Source of the DNA: Saccharomyces paradoxus
Taxonomy: Eukaryota > Ascomycota > Saccharomycetes > Saccharomycetales > Saccharomycetaceae
Direction: 5' to 3'
Length of the DNA stretch: 64,000 nucleotides
NCBI RefSeq assembly: GCF_002079055.1
Contig: NC_047493.1
Span: forward strand, 868,001-932,000
Part shown: one piece after another, positions 39,757-49,737 of the stretch
Numbering within the stretch: the first letter of the stretch is position 1
How the letters are laid out: each line of letters starts with the position of its first letter
Notes under the pieces: model-generated
Seen by the model: only the letters and a program-made list of their open reading frames with translations
Told to the model about the DNA's origin: nothing
The model's database searches: none
Position numbers and translations under genes: made by a program

Positions 39757-41658
39757 TTACGATATTATTTCGTAGTTATGGGATGTACCCAATTGCCTCC
39801 TTAGATCTTCTGTAGAGACTTTAAAAGGTAAGATCTCTCCCACACTAGGAGGTTGCAAAACATCAGCGTCATCCAATAACCCACTAACACGGAAATTTAT
39901 TGTGTTTGGTAACGTTGACGGTGGCTGTGATAGAGAAGATGATGTTGTGGTGGTCGATGAGTTACCGGGAGGATGTTGGGCTCTTATTAAATTGCTTAAG
40001 GATCCTGCGGGCTTATAGCGGAGTTTCATTGAAAGATCTGATGGGTTGGTCATAACAACACTTTGTCTCAGTTGGTATGGAAAGGGCACACAAGGTTGTT
40101 TTGTTGAAGATATTGCTGACGATATTTTCGTAGGCGAACTGTAAAACATTTCTGGATGGTCCATTGGATTCAACGCTGTCCCATTAAGCCTGGCTGTAGG
40201 TACATGTTTTAGTGTTTTTGGAGGTTTTGGTCTTCCTTTAAATGACGTCAATGAATGCCAAGAGACTGAATATGTGAACTGGGTTGGCATGGGCAAATCC
40301 CCGATATTCTCATAATTTTGAGGATGTTCTAACGGTGAGGGATTATAATTGTAGTAGTCATTGTCGCCATTGTTTTGGTTACAGCAGTTTACAAAATATA
40401 GGGAATTTTGTTGAGCAGATGTAAGATTTGGTCTACCCAAGCACTTTAGAGGGACCTGTACAGGGGGATGGGCTCTTGAAAAGTGAAGATGGCCCTTAGT
40501 GGCCGTATCAGAATATATCGATGAGGTAATTCTCGTTGAAAGAGCATTGGGAGGTGGGACTGCAAGAGATAGAGACGGTTCAGGGATTATTTTGTCCCTA
40601 GGCGCTACTTCTGAGTACATTGATGATGCAATGTGCTTATTCTCCTGTGGTGGCGGCGCTTGCAGATATTCGGTTGTATCGTCACATTCCTCAGTAGCAG
40701 TGAAATTAGAATCAATTTCTTTAACAATTGTACTTCCGAAGTGACTCTGCTCGGCTAATGTAGTATCATTTAGATTGTCTTGAGAGTTTATATTTATACT
40801 TTTTTTTGTAGAGATGTCCAGTTTAGAATCACGTCGTAGCGAAGATGTTACAGATGATCGTGTTGTGCTGTTACTTTTTTCAAAGTAAATGTTATAAATG
40901 CTTGTTATTCTGTCAATATTTTCTTCCTTCTCCTTCGAAAATTGCGGTTCGAGGCCACTATAGTTTGTATGATGCGATTTAAGCTGACCATCATTATTAT
41001 AACTGGGCTTTTTATTTATATCAGAATTCAATGTACTATCACATCTTTGACCAGGGTCAGGCTCAATATTTGAGCATAGCGGTAAAACCATCATCTCAGA
41101 ATTTTCTACTGATCCGGCAGAAATCTTATTTGAAAGGTCGATATGCTTGGAGGGGAAGGATAATTTGCTGTTATTTTGCGAAGCCAGTGAAGCAATATTA
41201 TAAGCTGAGGGGGCATGTTCATTGATACGCTTCACATAATCTTTGAAAGATTGTGAGTTTTCCATTGATGGCTGCAAAAAATCGTCATAAGAACCGTAAA
41301 TAAACCTCTTCTCCGTAGAATTGCTCTCTGAGTTTGCAGAATTCATAGAAGAATTCATCTTTGGCAAATAGTATAAATCACCCTCAAAATTTGGGTCTAA
41401 ATCCTGCATAGAAGGTTCCTTTTTGCTTCTCCTATATACTACTATTAAAACGATGGATAGCACCATAAGAATGGCACCAATGGGCACTGCAACTGCCACA
41501 GCAACAGTGACATTAGAAGACGAGTTTTTTGACACATTGCAACTCGACCCTGTGCAGTCGGTTCTCCTCTGTAGGATTGTCAGTGATATGCGAGATTTGC
41601 CTGGTATAACCTCTTTTTTTTGGCAAGAATAGTCTCTATGGCGATAATGACTGAACAT
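39757..41658 (-). CDS. TOS2: TOS2, membrane-anchored polarity protein related to Skg6
   Basis: A 633-residue protein with one TM segment near the N-terminus (residues about 51-75, AVAVAVPIGAILMVLSIVLI) followed by basic RRSKK, giving a short outer N-terminus and a long low-complexity cytoplasmic tail rich in Ser, Asn and Pro. Tos2 and Skg6 are localised to bud sites and bud neck and bind Cdc24. Proline-rich stretches such as RPKPPKTLKHVP may bind SH3 domains. The gene name (target of SBF) fits the two SCB-like elements about 230-270 bp upstream. The S. cerevisiae form is about 622 residues as I recall. Confidence 0.92.
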   Translation of the reverse strand: MFSHYRHRDYSCQKKEVIPGKSRISLTILQRRTDCTGSSCNVSKNSSSNVTVAVAVAVPIGAILMVLSIVLIVVYRRSKKEPSMQDLDPNFEGDLYYLPKMNSSMNSANSESNSTEKRFIYGSYDDFLQPSMENSQSFKDYVKRINEHAPSAYNIASLASQNNSKLSFPSKHIDLSNKISAGSVENSEMMVLPLCSNIEPDPGQRCDSTLNSDINKKPSYNNDGQLKSHHTNYSGLEPQFSKEKEENIDRITSIYNIYFEKSNSTTRSSVTSSLRRDSKLDISTKKSININSQDNLNDTTLAEQSHFGSTIVKEIDSNFTATEECDDTTEYLQAPPPQENKHIASSMYSEVAPRDKIIPEPSLSLAVPPPNALSTRITSSIYSDTATKGHLHFSRAHPPVQVPLKCLGRPNLTSAQQNSLYFVNCCNQNNGDNDYYNYNPSPLEHPQNYENIGDLPMPTQFTYSVSWHSLTSFKGRPKPPKTLKHVPTARLNGTALNPMDHPEMFYSSPTKISSAISSTKQPCVPFPYQLRQSVVMTNPSDLSMKLRYKPAGSLSNLIRAQHPPGNSSTTTTSSSLSQPPSTLPNTINFRVSGLLDDADVLQPPSVGEILPFKVSTEDLRRQLGTSHNYEIIS

Positions 41659-41890
41659 GGACGCTTTATAGCATCTAAAGAAGGGGAGGCACGATTTCTC
41701 ACTTGCAGTTACTATGAAATATATCTCTGTCGCACAAGTTACTTTACTATGCTATTGCAGCTTAAGATAAAGGCAACAACCGATGAAATGAGAAGTAAAG
41801 GGTTCACTCTTTTATGCAAATGCTTCTTTACGTGACTGGTCATCATTGAGCATTGAATGCTTTCCAATAGTGTACTCTGAAATGTATCGA

Positions 41891-41929
41891 ACGCGAAACT
41901 TTAAAAGCGCATTCTTGTTTTTTTTCGCG
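41891..41929. promoter_or_regulatory. Two SCB/MCB-like elements upstream of TOS2
   Basis: ACGCGAAA (41891-41898) and TTTTCGCG (41922-41929, reverse of CGCGAAAA) fit CRCGAAAA-type SBF sites and overlap MCB cores. They lie 233-271 bp before TOS2. SBF control of TOS2 is established for S. cerevisiae by name; binding here is inferred. Confidence 0.55.
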
Positions 41930-42117
41930 CTCCCTTCTGTTATCGCCTTATTTCCGGTCTATGTTATCTATTCTCTACTTAAGGATTCCTAAAAAATGCA
42001 GTGGGGATAAAACTAAAAGCTACTATGGAATTAATATACATGCCGAAACAAGAGTTCTATATACTTGTTCCATGGACTCATGAATCAAATTATAGAAAAA
42101 TAAAATAGACAAAAAAA

Positions 42118-42331
42118 AACCTCTTTGCTCATTGAGAAAGAGGACAAAAGAATTTCCAAAAAATATGGCAAGCTGGCAGTAACGGACAGCTTTACCTGTT
42201 TCTATAGAGGCAACACCCGGATGGTTCTGGTAAAAGGCAAGAACCATGTTCGTTATAAGTTCTATAGGCAATAAAAGTCCCACAGTTCTTGATGTTGACC
42301 TCCCTCCGTCATTGAATCTGTCAAGCTGCTT
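42118..42331 (-). ncRNA. SNR7: U5 spliceosomal snRNA
   Basis: The minus strand from 42331 reads AAGCAGCTTGACAGATTCAA, the yeast U5 5' end. Invariant loop 1 GCCTTTTACC is at 42229-42238, with flanking stem AGAACCAT/ATGGTTCT. The Sm site ATATTTTTTGG is at 42156-42166. A 3' hairpin (CCTCTTT/AAAGAGG around 42120-42143) ends the long form; the short form would end near 42153. U5 holds the exons together during both splicing steps. Ends are set by comparison with the known 214-nt long form and could be off by a few bases. Confidence 0.95.
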
Positions 42332-42589
42332 GAGTTCTTAAAACATAATATTAATTAATAAGAGAAATATTTAAAAGTAGAAAGGGAAAAGAAATATTTA
42401 GCAAAAAGCCTTTCTATGCGCCTTTTATACTGGACACTCCGTTTCTGCAAATTTTCAACTTTTTTTTTTCTCGTTCGTTGATCGTGATGAGAATACCAAC
42501 ACCATAAACTAAAATAGGAACTTGACAGTTTAGGGTAGCATTGCGAGACTCCACCTATTACTCCTTTTAGTCATCGATGTAAAACGAAT

Positions 42590-43483
42590 ATGAAGGCTTC
42601 TAGTAGGGCCATTAAGTTAGTGCTGGACCATTTGAAGTCCACAGGGAGAGTGCTCGGTTCTGTAGAGTCGGTAAGTTCTACCGCAGTAAGTGAGAAAACA
42701 GCATCTGTTAATGGCCGGCAGCAGTTGCAAGGAAAGAAATCTTTAGTCTTACAATACAGAAGTTACAATCCATATTTGGTCAAGGAAGATTTTCTGTCAG
42801 TTTTGCCTGAGAATTTGTATAAAAGCAGGGGTCAATTTACCAATGAGTTTGACTTTCAGTTAATGAAAGTCAGGGACCCTAAATATTTCCAGTTCAAGGA
42901 TCAGTACTACTTGTTGTTTAATGATTATAATTCTCTTACCGAGTATGCCAAGTTAACAAAACACTCACGAATAAACAAGGTCAGGGTGAGAATGATGCCA
43001 TTGGCGCAACCCTTGCCCACCTTGTTAGCAAAATTTCAAAGATATTCAAAGAACCTACATAACGCATTTCAGTCGCCTGAACAATATTTTGAGGGACTAA
43101 ACGAAAAAATTGATGTTAGTGAAGAATTCGACGCTGGTCGACTGCGGAGTATCCTTGATTCGGTTCGAGAAATAGAAAATAAATCAGTATTAGTCTGGAA
43201 TTTACCCACTGAATTACGATCGTATGATATATTGAACTTCTTTTGGTTCTACAATATAAGATCCAGCTTCAAAATATACTGGGACGATGAAATGAAAAGA
43301 AATTTACGATTTATATCTTTCGAAAACTCTCATGATGCGTACCGCTTTAAAAGAAACTATCATGGACTATTGGCTAAAGAGCTATTGTTCATGCCGAAAA
43401 AGGAAGATGCAGTTGAGAATTCGCTCAAAATCGGCTCTGAAATTGACGATTCCAAAGTATTAATTGAACATCTAAGCGAATGA
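42590..43483 (+). CDS. PET54: PET54, COX3 translational activator and COX1 intron splicing factor
   Basis: A 297-residue mitochondrial protein required for translation of COX3 mRNA (with Pet122 and Pet494) and for excision of a COX1 group I intron. The N-terminus MKASSRAIKLVLDHLKSTGR is basic and amphipathic, as in presequences. The second half has an RRM-like part: VLVWNLPTELRSYDILNFFW and LRFISFENSHDAYRFKRNY (RNP2- and RNP1-like). The S. cerevisiae protein is 293 residues as I recall. It is convergent with HSV2, with 69 bp between stops. Confidence 0.94.
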   Translation: MKASSRAIKLVLDHLKSTGRVLGSVESVSSTAVSEKTASVNGRQQLQGKKSLVLQYRSYNPYLVKEDFLSVLPENLYKSRGQFTNEFDFQLMKVRDPKYFQFKDQYYLLFNDYNSLTEYAKLTKHSRINKVRVRMMPLAQPLPTLLAKFQRYSKNLHNAFQSPEQYFEGLNEKIDVSEEFDAGRLRSILDSVREIENKSVLVWNLPTELRSYDILNFFWFYNIRSSFKIYWDDEMKRNLRFISFENSHDAYRFKRNYHGLLAKELLFMPKKEDAVENSLKIGSEIDDSKVLIEHLSE

Positions 43484-43552
43484 ATAACTTGAGTCTTGTA
43501 CGTAAATGCATACACATCTCTCTATACATATATATATTTATATATATTCATG

Positions 43553-44905
43553 TTAAAGTTCCCTCCATGATTCTCTCACCAATTCCCATCTGGTGGGTTC
43601 GCGCGTCGATTTTGTATCTTCGTTCCTTAAGCTTTCGTTCAATGAATAATGCGTTTTCGATGAGTCTTGTTGTTGTTCCTTTTCCAAAATAACAAATTTC
43701 TCCCATATCCCCGAGTTTTGCCACACCAGAACCAACGAGTCGTCTTGTTCTTGGTTATTGATATCTTGGCACCAACCGATCCTACACCTGTCCTTGTAGA
43801 ACTCGTCATCATGAGTTGCATCACCACTGCTAGCATTTCTGTGGGCGTCAAAAAGTGGGTTCTTCAAGTGAGCATTGCATATCGACCACACAGAGTCTAA
43901 ATACTTGGGTCTCCACAGGCCCTTCGGTATATAATTTGTCAAGGGATGACTCGAACCATTGACATGAGAATGGTCGACTGAATTGGTTTCTGCATTGTTT
44001 GTTTCAAAAATTTGGAAGATATGCAATGTTTGCTTATTTGACAATGCCGCCAACTTGCCGCCATTGGGACTGAAACTCATTTCGTAAATATCCGCCTTGT
44101 CCATGCCTCTTCTGAATTCTTTAATCAGAGTACCGTTATGTGTGCTGAAGATTCTTATTAGTGTACCCTGCACGGAACATGTGGCTACCATGGTGCCTTG
44201 ATGGTTTAATCTAATCAGTTTGATCTGATTTTTATGTGCTTTAATAATGGAAGTGGGCAAAAGTGTTGATTCTTTCGGGTTTTGTGAATTATGCTTTATC
44301 TGTGATAGATCAGCAACCTGAATTTGACCTACACATTTGCTTGATGGGAATGCAATGATTTCTACGATCTTGGACTGCGAGTGCGATGATGTCTGCGACT
44401 GGAGATGTTTGCTACTACAGACTACGTAGTCCACTGATCCATTGGAGGGGATATCCAGAATGGGACAGGTTCTTTGAGGGTTTGTTTGAAATTGGAAGAT
44501 TTCTATCGTGTTCTCCAAAACTACCACAATATGAATTCTGGATAAAAATACGTCTTTAATGGAAGACATGAACTTCAGAGTAATTGTTTCCTTTTGCAAA
44601 AGATCATCCCAGATGATCAGCTTATTCAGAGCATGCCTTGGTCGTTTACCACCACCAACTAAGGCGATATAGTTTGTACGATAAAGCATCCTGGTGTAGC
44701 CGATCCCGGTACCTCTGGACTGATTGGTCGGGGATTCCTTGAATATTTTCGACAGCTTGCTAGTCAATGGGTCTGTATTGAAAATACGAAATCCATTCTC
44801 TAATGCAACACTGAAACACGAGTCATCCTGGTTAAACGAAACACTTAAAAATTTGGGTTTCCTTCTGCCGTTGACTGCCTCCCTTATGGGTCGACGTACG
44901 TCCAT
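43553..44905 (-). CDS. HSV2: HSV2, PROPPIN phosphoinositide-binding propeller
   Basis: A 450-residue seven-bladed WD-type propeller of the PROPPIN family (Atg18, Atg21, Hsv2). The phosphoinositide-binding motif FRRG is at residues 264-267, directly after TLIKE, as in all PROPPINs; it binds PI3P and PI(3,5)P2 on endosomes and vacuoles. Hsv2 contributes to piecemeal microautophagy of the nucleus. A Ser/Gln-rich insertion (LQSQTSSHSQSK) lies between early blades. The start is the first ATG at 44903-44905. Confidence 0.95.
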   Translation of the reverse strand: MDVRRPIREAVNGRRKPKFLSVSFNQDDSCFSVALENGFRIFNTDPLTSKLSKIFKESPTNQSRGTGIGYTRMLYRTNYIALVGGGKRPRHALNKLIIWDDLLQKETITLKFMSSIKDVFLSRIHIVVVLENTIEIFQFQTNPQRTCPILDIPSNGSVDYVVCSSKHLQSQTSSHSQSKIVEIIAFPSSKCVGQIQVADLSQIKHNSQNPKESTLLPTSIIKAHKNQIKLIRLNHQGTMVATCSVQGTLIRIFSTHNGTLIKEFRRGMDKADIYEMSFSPNGGKLAALSNKQTLHIFQIFETNNAETNSVDHSHVNGSSHPLTNYIPKGLWRPKYLDSVWSICNAHLKNPLFDAHRNASSGDATHDDEFYKDRCRIGWCQDINNQEQDDSLVLVWQNSGIWEKFVILEKEQQQDSSKTHYSLNESLRNEDTKSTREPTRWELVRESWREL

Positions 44906-45053
44906 CTGATAATTGTTTATAATTATGCTTGACTCCTATTAACCACTGCTCTTGCAGCTCTTCTGCTTCCTCTCTCTGTAACAATAGCACCCCGCCACAT
45001 GTTTTTATAGAGGTAAATAATACAACTGGCTTTACAAGCCAGGAAGTGGCGGT

Positions 45054-45059
45054 CACGTG
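45054..45059. promoter_or_regulatory. CACGTG E-box in GTCACGTGA context (HSV2 side)
   Basis: GTCACGTGA is a strong Cbf1-type match, bracketed by GGCGG (45048-45052) and CCGCC (45064-45068). Confidence 0.45.
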
Positions 45060-45249
45060 ATTTCCGCCATCTTCATTTCATTTTGTCCATACGCTGCCAG
45101 CAGTCTCCAACTCTTGAGGACGAAGATGGACAAATTTAATATGAACATATCTATCATCATCAAGGTGGTCTTGTTTTTTCTTTCCAATTAAGGCCCTTCT
45201 TACACTATTACCAAGGCTCTTTACAATTTGTAATATTTCCGCTTACAAG

Positions 45250-45264
45250 CGGATATCCGTTGTA
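45250..45264. promoter_or_regulatory. CGG palindrome overlapping a Yrr1-type element (AZR1 promoter)
   Basis: CGGATATCCG (45250-45259) is an inverted CGG pair, the classic half-site layout of Zn2Cys6 regulators. TCCGTTGTA (45256-45264) fits the Yrr1 element WCCGYKKWW at all positions. AZR1 is a reported Yrr1 target in S. cerevisiae. Confidence 0.5.
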
Positions 45265-45483
45265 TTTCCGCGCTTCTATATGCTACAGCCGGAAATACAA
45301 TAGAAAGTGTCAAGCAGAACCGCCGCACCAGATTTAACGAAAGATGTCTTATATTCAAGAATTAGCACTGTATCAATTGATTATATAAAGTGTTGGAGTT
45401 TCGACAGCACCTTGTGATGTCCTTTGAATCTCGTTTCTTTTCTTCTGCGATTTCAGTAACACCACAAATACATTAGTATTTAT

Positions 45484-47427
45484 ATGCATGAATCAAACAG
45501 CTGCTCAATGAAAGGCATATCTAAAACTCGCAGTATGAGCGGCCCCTCGTACTATGGCGAGAAAGAACAAAAGCAGAATGAGCAACAGCAAAAACAAAAA
45601 TTTATTGTGAGCCAAAGTCCTACGCGCTCAACATCAGAACAGGATGCGACTTCGGCGCCGGAGGACAATCCTAGCGAAAGTAATGAATTGCCTAAAGGTT
45701 TCATCCTGTACGCATCTTTAGTTGCGCTAGCTTTGTCGTTGTTCCTAGCAGCTTTGGATATCATGATAGTTTCTACAATCATTGAAGAAGTAGCTAAGCA
45801 ATTTGGATCGTACTCTGAGATTGGCTGGTTATTTACTGGATATAGCTTGCCAAACGCTCTGTTAGCGTTGATATGGGGAAGGATCGCCACACCTATCGGG
45901 TTCAAAGAGACTATGCTCTGCGCTATTGTCATTTTCGAAATCGGTTCGCTGATTTCTGCGCTGGCAAACTCAATGAATATGCTCATCGGCGGTAGAGTTA
46001 TTGCTGGGGTCGGCGGTTGTGGTATCCAAAGTTTATCGTTCGTCATTGGCTCAACTTTGGTGGAGGAATCGAAAAGAGGTATGTTAATTGCCGTCTTGAG
46101 TTGTTCGTTTGCTATTGCATCGGTAGTTGGGCCCTTTCTCGGAGGAGTTTTCACCTCCAGCGTCACGTGGAGATGGTGCTTCTATATTAATTTACCAATC
46201 GGTGGCTCGGCCTTTTTCTTATTTATGTTGTTTTATAACCCAGGTTTACACACATTTCAAGAAACAATAGATAATATCCGCAAAATTCCATCACAACTTA
46301 TCGAAGCTGTTCGAAAGGTAAAACATCATTCGCTGAAAGTCAAAGAGCTTAGTAAAAGTAATGGGTGGAGAAAGCTGGCCATGGAATTGGTTTTCATGTA
46401 TGATATTATTGAATTTGTGTTTTGTTCGGCTGGATTCACAAGTATCCTATTAGCTTTCACGTTTGGTGGTAACCGATATGCTTGGAACTCCGCATCCATT
46501 ATTATTCTTTTTGTCATCGGTATAATCCTGGTAATTTCAGCAACTATCTATGATTTCTTTGTATTCCCCAAATTCAACATAGTGAAAGCAACACCACGTT
46601 ATCAGCCATTGATGTCATGGAGAAATATCAAGAAACCAGGTATTTTCACAGTTAATATAGCCTTATTTCTTCTTTGCGCAGCATATATCAGTCAGTTTAC
46701 GTACATTGTGCAATATTTCCAATTAATTTACAATGATTCCGCGTGGAGAGCAGCCGTACACTTGGTTGCTTGCATTATTCCTACAGTCATTACAGCGGTA
46801 CTTTGCGGGGTTCTTACCGACAAAACGCGCCAAATTAAACCAATTATTGTTATTTCAAGCATCCTTGGCGTTATTGGCGCAGGTATACTAACCTTATTAA
46901 ACAATAATGCAGGTAACTCTGCTCATATCGGTCTTTTGATATTACCTGGCGTTGCCTTTGGCGGTTTGGCCCAAAGTTCCATGCTCGCCTCTCAAATCCA
47001 ATTGGACAAGAAAAGCCCAACTTTCCGCTCAGATTTTGTTTCTATTACCACTTTTAATACATTTTGCAAGAATTTAGGACAAGCTCTGGGCGGTGTCATC
47101 TCTAACACGGTTTTCAGTGCTGCTGCTGTCAAAAAATTAACCAATTCTAATATTGAGCTGCCGGGTGGTAACACGGTAGATAATCTGGTAATATATAGGC
47201 AAACTGACTTCGATGGATCTCATTCTAAATTGGGCAATATCATTTCTGAATCTCTCACTCACGTCTTTTACATGGCATTGGGATTTTATGCATTATCTTT
47301 CATATTTGCTGTTTTTGCTTCAAATAAAAAAGTCGCAGCGAATCCTAGATCAATTAAAAATGATTTAGAAACTGGTGAAGGCGTAGGATATAAAGTTGCA
47401 GAGGAAACCATGTCCCTCAGTGATTGA
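45484..47427 (+). CDS. AZR1: AZR1, MFS multidrug/azole exporter (DHA2 family)
   Basis: A 14-TM-type MFS drug:H+ antiporter; yeast Azr1 confers resistance to azoles and acetic acid. A polar Gln-rich N-terminus (about 75 residues) precedes the first TM FILYASLVALALSLFLAALD. Family motifs are LDIMIVSTI (TM1), the loop GRIATPIGFKE (motif A) and GPFLGGVF (motif C). The first in-frame ATG is at 45484 (647 residues). The S. cerevisiae protein starts at the equivalent of the ATG at 45508 (639 residues here), so either may be used. The C-terminus runs about 25 residues beyond the S. cerevisiae end I recall. Confidence 0.93.
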   Translation: MHESNSCSMKGISKTRSMSGPSYYGEKEQKQNEQQQKQKFIVSQSPTRSTSEQDATSAPEDNPSESNELPKGFILYASLVALALSLFLAALDIMIVSTIIEEVAKQFGSYSEIGWLFTGYSLPNALLALIWGRIATPIGFKETMLCAIVIFEIGSLISALANSMNMLIGGRVIAGVGGCGIQSLSFVIGSTLVEESKRGMLIAVLSCSFAIASVVGPFLGGVFTSSVTWRWCFYINLPIGGSAFFLFMLFYNPGLHTFQETIDNIRKIPSQLIEAVRKVKHHSLKVKELSKSNGWRKLAMELVFMYDIIEFVFCSAGFTSILLAFTFGGNRYAWNSASIIILFVIGIILVISATIYDFFVFPKFNIVKATPRYQPLMSWRNIKKPGIFTVNIALFLLCAAYISQFTYIVQYFQLIYNDSAWRAAVHLVACIIPTVITAVLCGVLTDKTRQIKPIIVISSILGVIGAGILTLLNNNAGNSAHIGLLILPGVAFGGLAQSSMLASQIQLDKKSPTFRSDFVSITTFNTFCKNLGQALGGVISNTVFSAAAVKKLTNSNIELPGGNTVDNLVIYRQTDFDGSHSKLGNIISESLTHVFYMALGFYALSFIFAVFASNKKVAANPRSIKNDLETGEGVGYKVAEETMSLSD

Positions 47428-47602
47428 TTGTTTAGCTTGCCAAATCATGTTTTATGGCAAACGGTAATAGTATGAGGTGATTTAAGAGCGTTTTTGCGCT
47501 GCAATTAAAGTAATGAATTTAGATTTTCATAGTTACACAATAGACGACCTTGATATAGCAGAGGCGTTGATGCCTCTCTGTCATCTTCGCCAGATGTTTT
47601 CC

Positions 47603-47624
47603 TTTTTTTTTTTTTTTTTTTTTT
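47603..47624. repeat. Homopolymer T22
   Basis: Twenty-two consecutive T in the AZR1-AMA1 gap. Long dA:dT tracts exclude nucleosomes in yeast promoters; the length is likely variable. Confidence 0.9.
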
Positions 47625-47651
47625 GAGATTTTGACTTCTGTTTTTGTATTT

Positions 47652-47660
47652 TCGGCGTCT
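47652..47660. promoter_or_regulatory. URS1-like motif upstream of AMA1
   Basis: TCGGCGTCT matches the Ume6 URS1 core TCGGCGGCT at eight of nine positions, about 200 bp before AMA1. Early meiotic genes are controlled by Ume6 at such sites. One mismatch makes this tentative. Confidence 0.35.
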
Positions 47661-47861
47661 GCCTTCTTTCATTTTTTAAGCGCCAAAATAATATACAATG
47701 AGGGACGATTAGTACTCAAAGAACACTTTAATCCTTGAAAACAAAAGAAAAAAAGTCAAACGTTGCAGGAAGGTAAAATTTTCTTCCTCCAACGATAGAA
47801 TACTTGCTTATACAATCGTTTAAAGTTTTACAAAACTTTGGATCAGAAAAAAGAAAAAAAT

Positions 47862-49737
47862 ATGGCTACTCCCCATCTAAATTACAGATACAACTCCAGA
47901 AACTCTAACAAAAATATCAATTCCAGCGGAAATGCCACAGAAGTTGACCGTTTCATTCCAAAATCAGTTTCAAGAAATGCTTATAAGTCTATTCCTATGT
48001 TGAATGGGTTTGATATAAGCTATTCAGAACTTTGTGAGAAATCTCCTTCGCCTGAGCGGCTATCATCCCCCGAATTCTTTAACGAACTGCGAAACACCGG
48101 GAACTACGAATCAATCAGTGCAACAAATGAATTTTCCATGTCAAGTGTATCCAGCTCTTCTGAAAGTCAGGTTACCAGAAATGGAAGCGCAAGAGCTTCA
48201 AAAAGAGATTATTCAAAATTAACTAAAGAGCAAAAGGACCATAGAAAAAACATCGCTCATTCCCTTGGTTTTCAATTGCCTGACCGTGTCTTTACATTTG
48301 AGACTACAAACGCTGAAATTAAGGAAAAGAATCAAGCCATCAAAAATAGCTTAGCGCCAGGAAGTTGCGCCAGAATACAAACAACCTTTGACTTTAGTAC
48401 ACTCTCGCCCGATGTCGCTCGTTACTATATTGCTAATTCTAACGCAAGATCAGCTTCCCCACAAAGACAAGTGCAAAGACCTGTTAAACGAGTAAAGTCA
48501 CATATTCCGTACCGTGTATTGGATGCACCTTGCTTGAGAAATGATTTTTATTCGAATTTAATTTCCTGGTCAAGAACTACGAACAACGTTCTGGTGGGAC
48601 TGGGTTGCTCTGTCTACATCTGGTCAGAGAAGGAAGGAGCGGTATCTATATTGGACCACCAATATTTAAGTGAAAAGAGGGATCTAGTGACGTGTGTTTC
48701 ATTCTGTCCTTATAATACATATTTCATTGTTGGTACAAAATTTGGCCGTATTCTTCTTTATGATCAAAAAGAATTTTTCCATTCCAGCAAGACAAACGAA
48801 AAGGAACCAGTATTTGTTTTCCAAACCGAATCCTTTAAAGGGATATGTTGCCTAGAATGGTTTAAACCAGGTGAAATTTGCAAATTTTATATTGGAGAGG
48901 AAAATGGCAACGTAAGCCTCTTTGAAATAAAGAGTTTACATTTCCCCATGAAAAAATGGAATAAAAGACAAAAATACGAAGAAGAAAATTTAATAGGATT
49001 GAAACTTCATTCCACATACCAAGCTCAGGCACAACAAGTCTGTGGTACGTTATTAAGAACTTATGCCTTCACATACCCCTTTTTTTATATCGTGCGTACT
49101 TTTCCGTTTTGAAGATACTAACAATAACATTACTAAAGGTATTTCGCTGAATGAACACTCAAATCTGCTCGCAGTTGGTGGAAACGATAATTCTTGCAGT
49201 TTATGGGATATTTCCGACTTGGATAGACCTGTGAAAAAGTTTGTTCTTCCTCATAAAGCGGCCGTGAAGGCCATTGCGTTCTGTCCTTGGTCGAAGTCTT
49301 TGTTAGCTACGGGTGGTGGAAGTAAAGACAGATGTATCAAGTTTTGGCATACATCAACGGGCACATTGTTGGATGAGATTTACACCTCAGGACAGGTAAC
49401 CTCTTTGATATGGTCGTTAAGACATAAACAGATTGTTGCCACTTTTGGATTCGGTGATACTAGGAATCCTGTATTGATAACACTATATTCATATCCAAAA
49501 TTATCAAAGCTACTTGAAGTTAGATCACCGAACCCTTTACGTGTACTGAGTGCCGTAATCTCCCCAAGTTCCATGGCAATTTGCGTTGCCACTAACGATG
49601 AAACAATTAGATTTTATGAATTATGGAATGACAAAGAAGAAATAATCAATGAGATCCAAGAAAGTGGGATATATGGATCTAATATTATAGAGTATATGGA
49701 GGGGATCGAAACAACACATAACAAAAGAATAAGATAA
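47862..49737 (+). CDS. AMA1: AMA1, meiotic APC/C activator (spliced: 47862-49044, 49139-49737)
   Basis: Two exons encode 593 residues, the length recalled for S. cerevisiae Ama1. It is a Cdc20/Cdh1-family WD40 activator of the anaphase-promoting complex, working in meiosis I exit and spore formation. The C-box is DRFIPKS (residues 29-35); the WD propeller starts around 220; the C-terminus ends in Ile-Arg (KRIR), the IR tail that docks on APC/C. The 94-bp intron interrupts a Gly codon (G + GT); reading through it meets a stop soon after. Splicing in S. cerevisiae needs the meiotic factor Mer1. Confidence 0.95.
49045..49138 (+). other. AMA1 meiosis-regulated intron (94 bp)
   Basis: Non-consensus donor GTACGT, branch TACTAAC at 49116-49122, acceptor AAG ending at 49138. 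A Mer1-enhancer-like ATACCCCT is at 49073-49080 (consensus AYACCCUY; one mismatch at position 7). A weak donor plus enhancer is the known design of Mer1-dependent introns. Confidence 0.9.

Larger units (their letters stand above)
44906..45483. other. HSV2-AZR1 divergent intergenic region
   Basis: 578 bp with a GTCACGTGA E-box 149-154 bp before HSV2, flanked by an imperfect GGCGG...CCGCC inverted pair, and CGG-rich sites nearer AZR1. No gene is seen. Confidence 0.6.
47428..47861. other. AZR1-AMA1 intergenic region
   Basis: 434 bp with a 22-base T tract, a URS1-like motif and an A-rich AMA1 leader. A TTG-initiated extension of the AMA1 frame (47838) is ignored. Confidence 0.6.
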
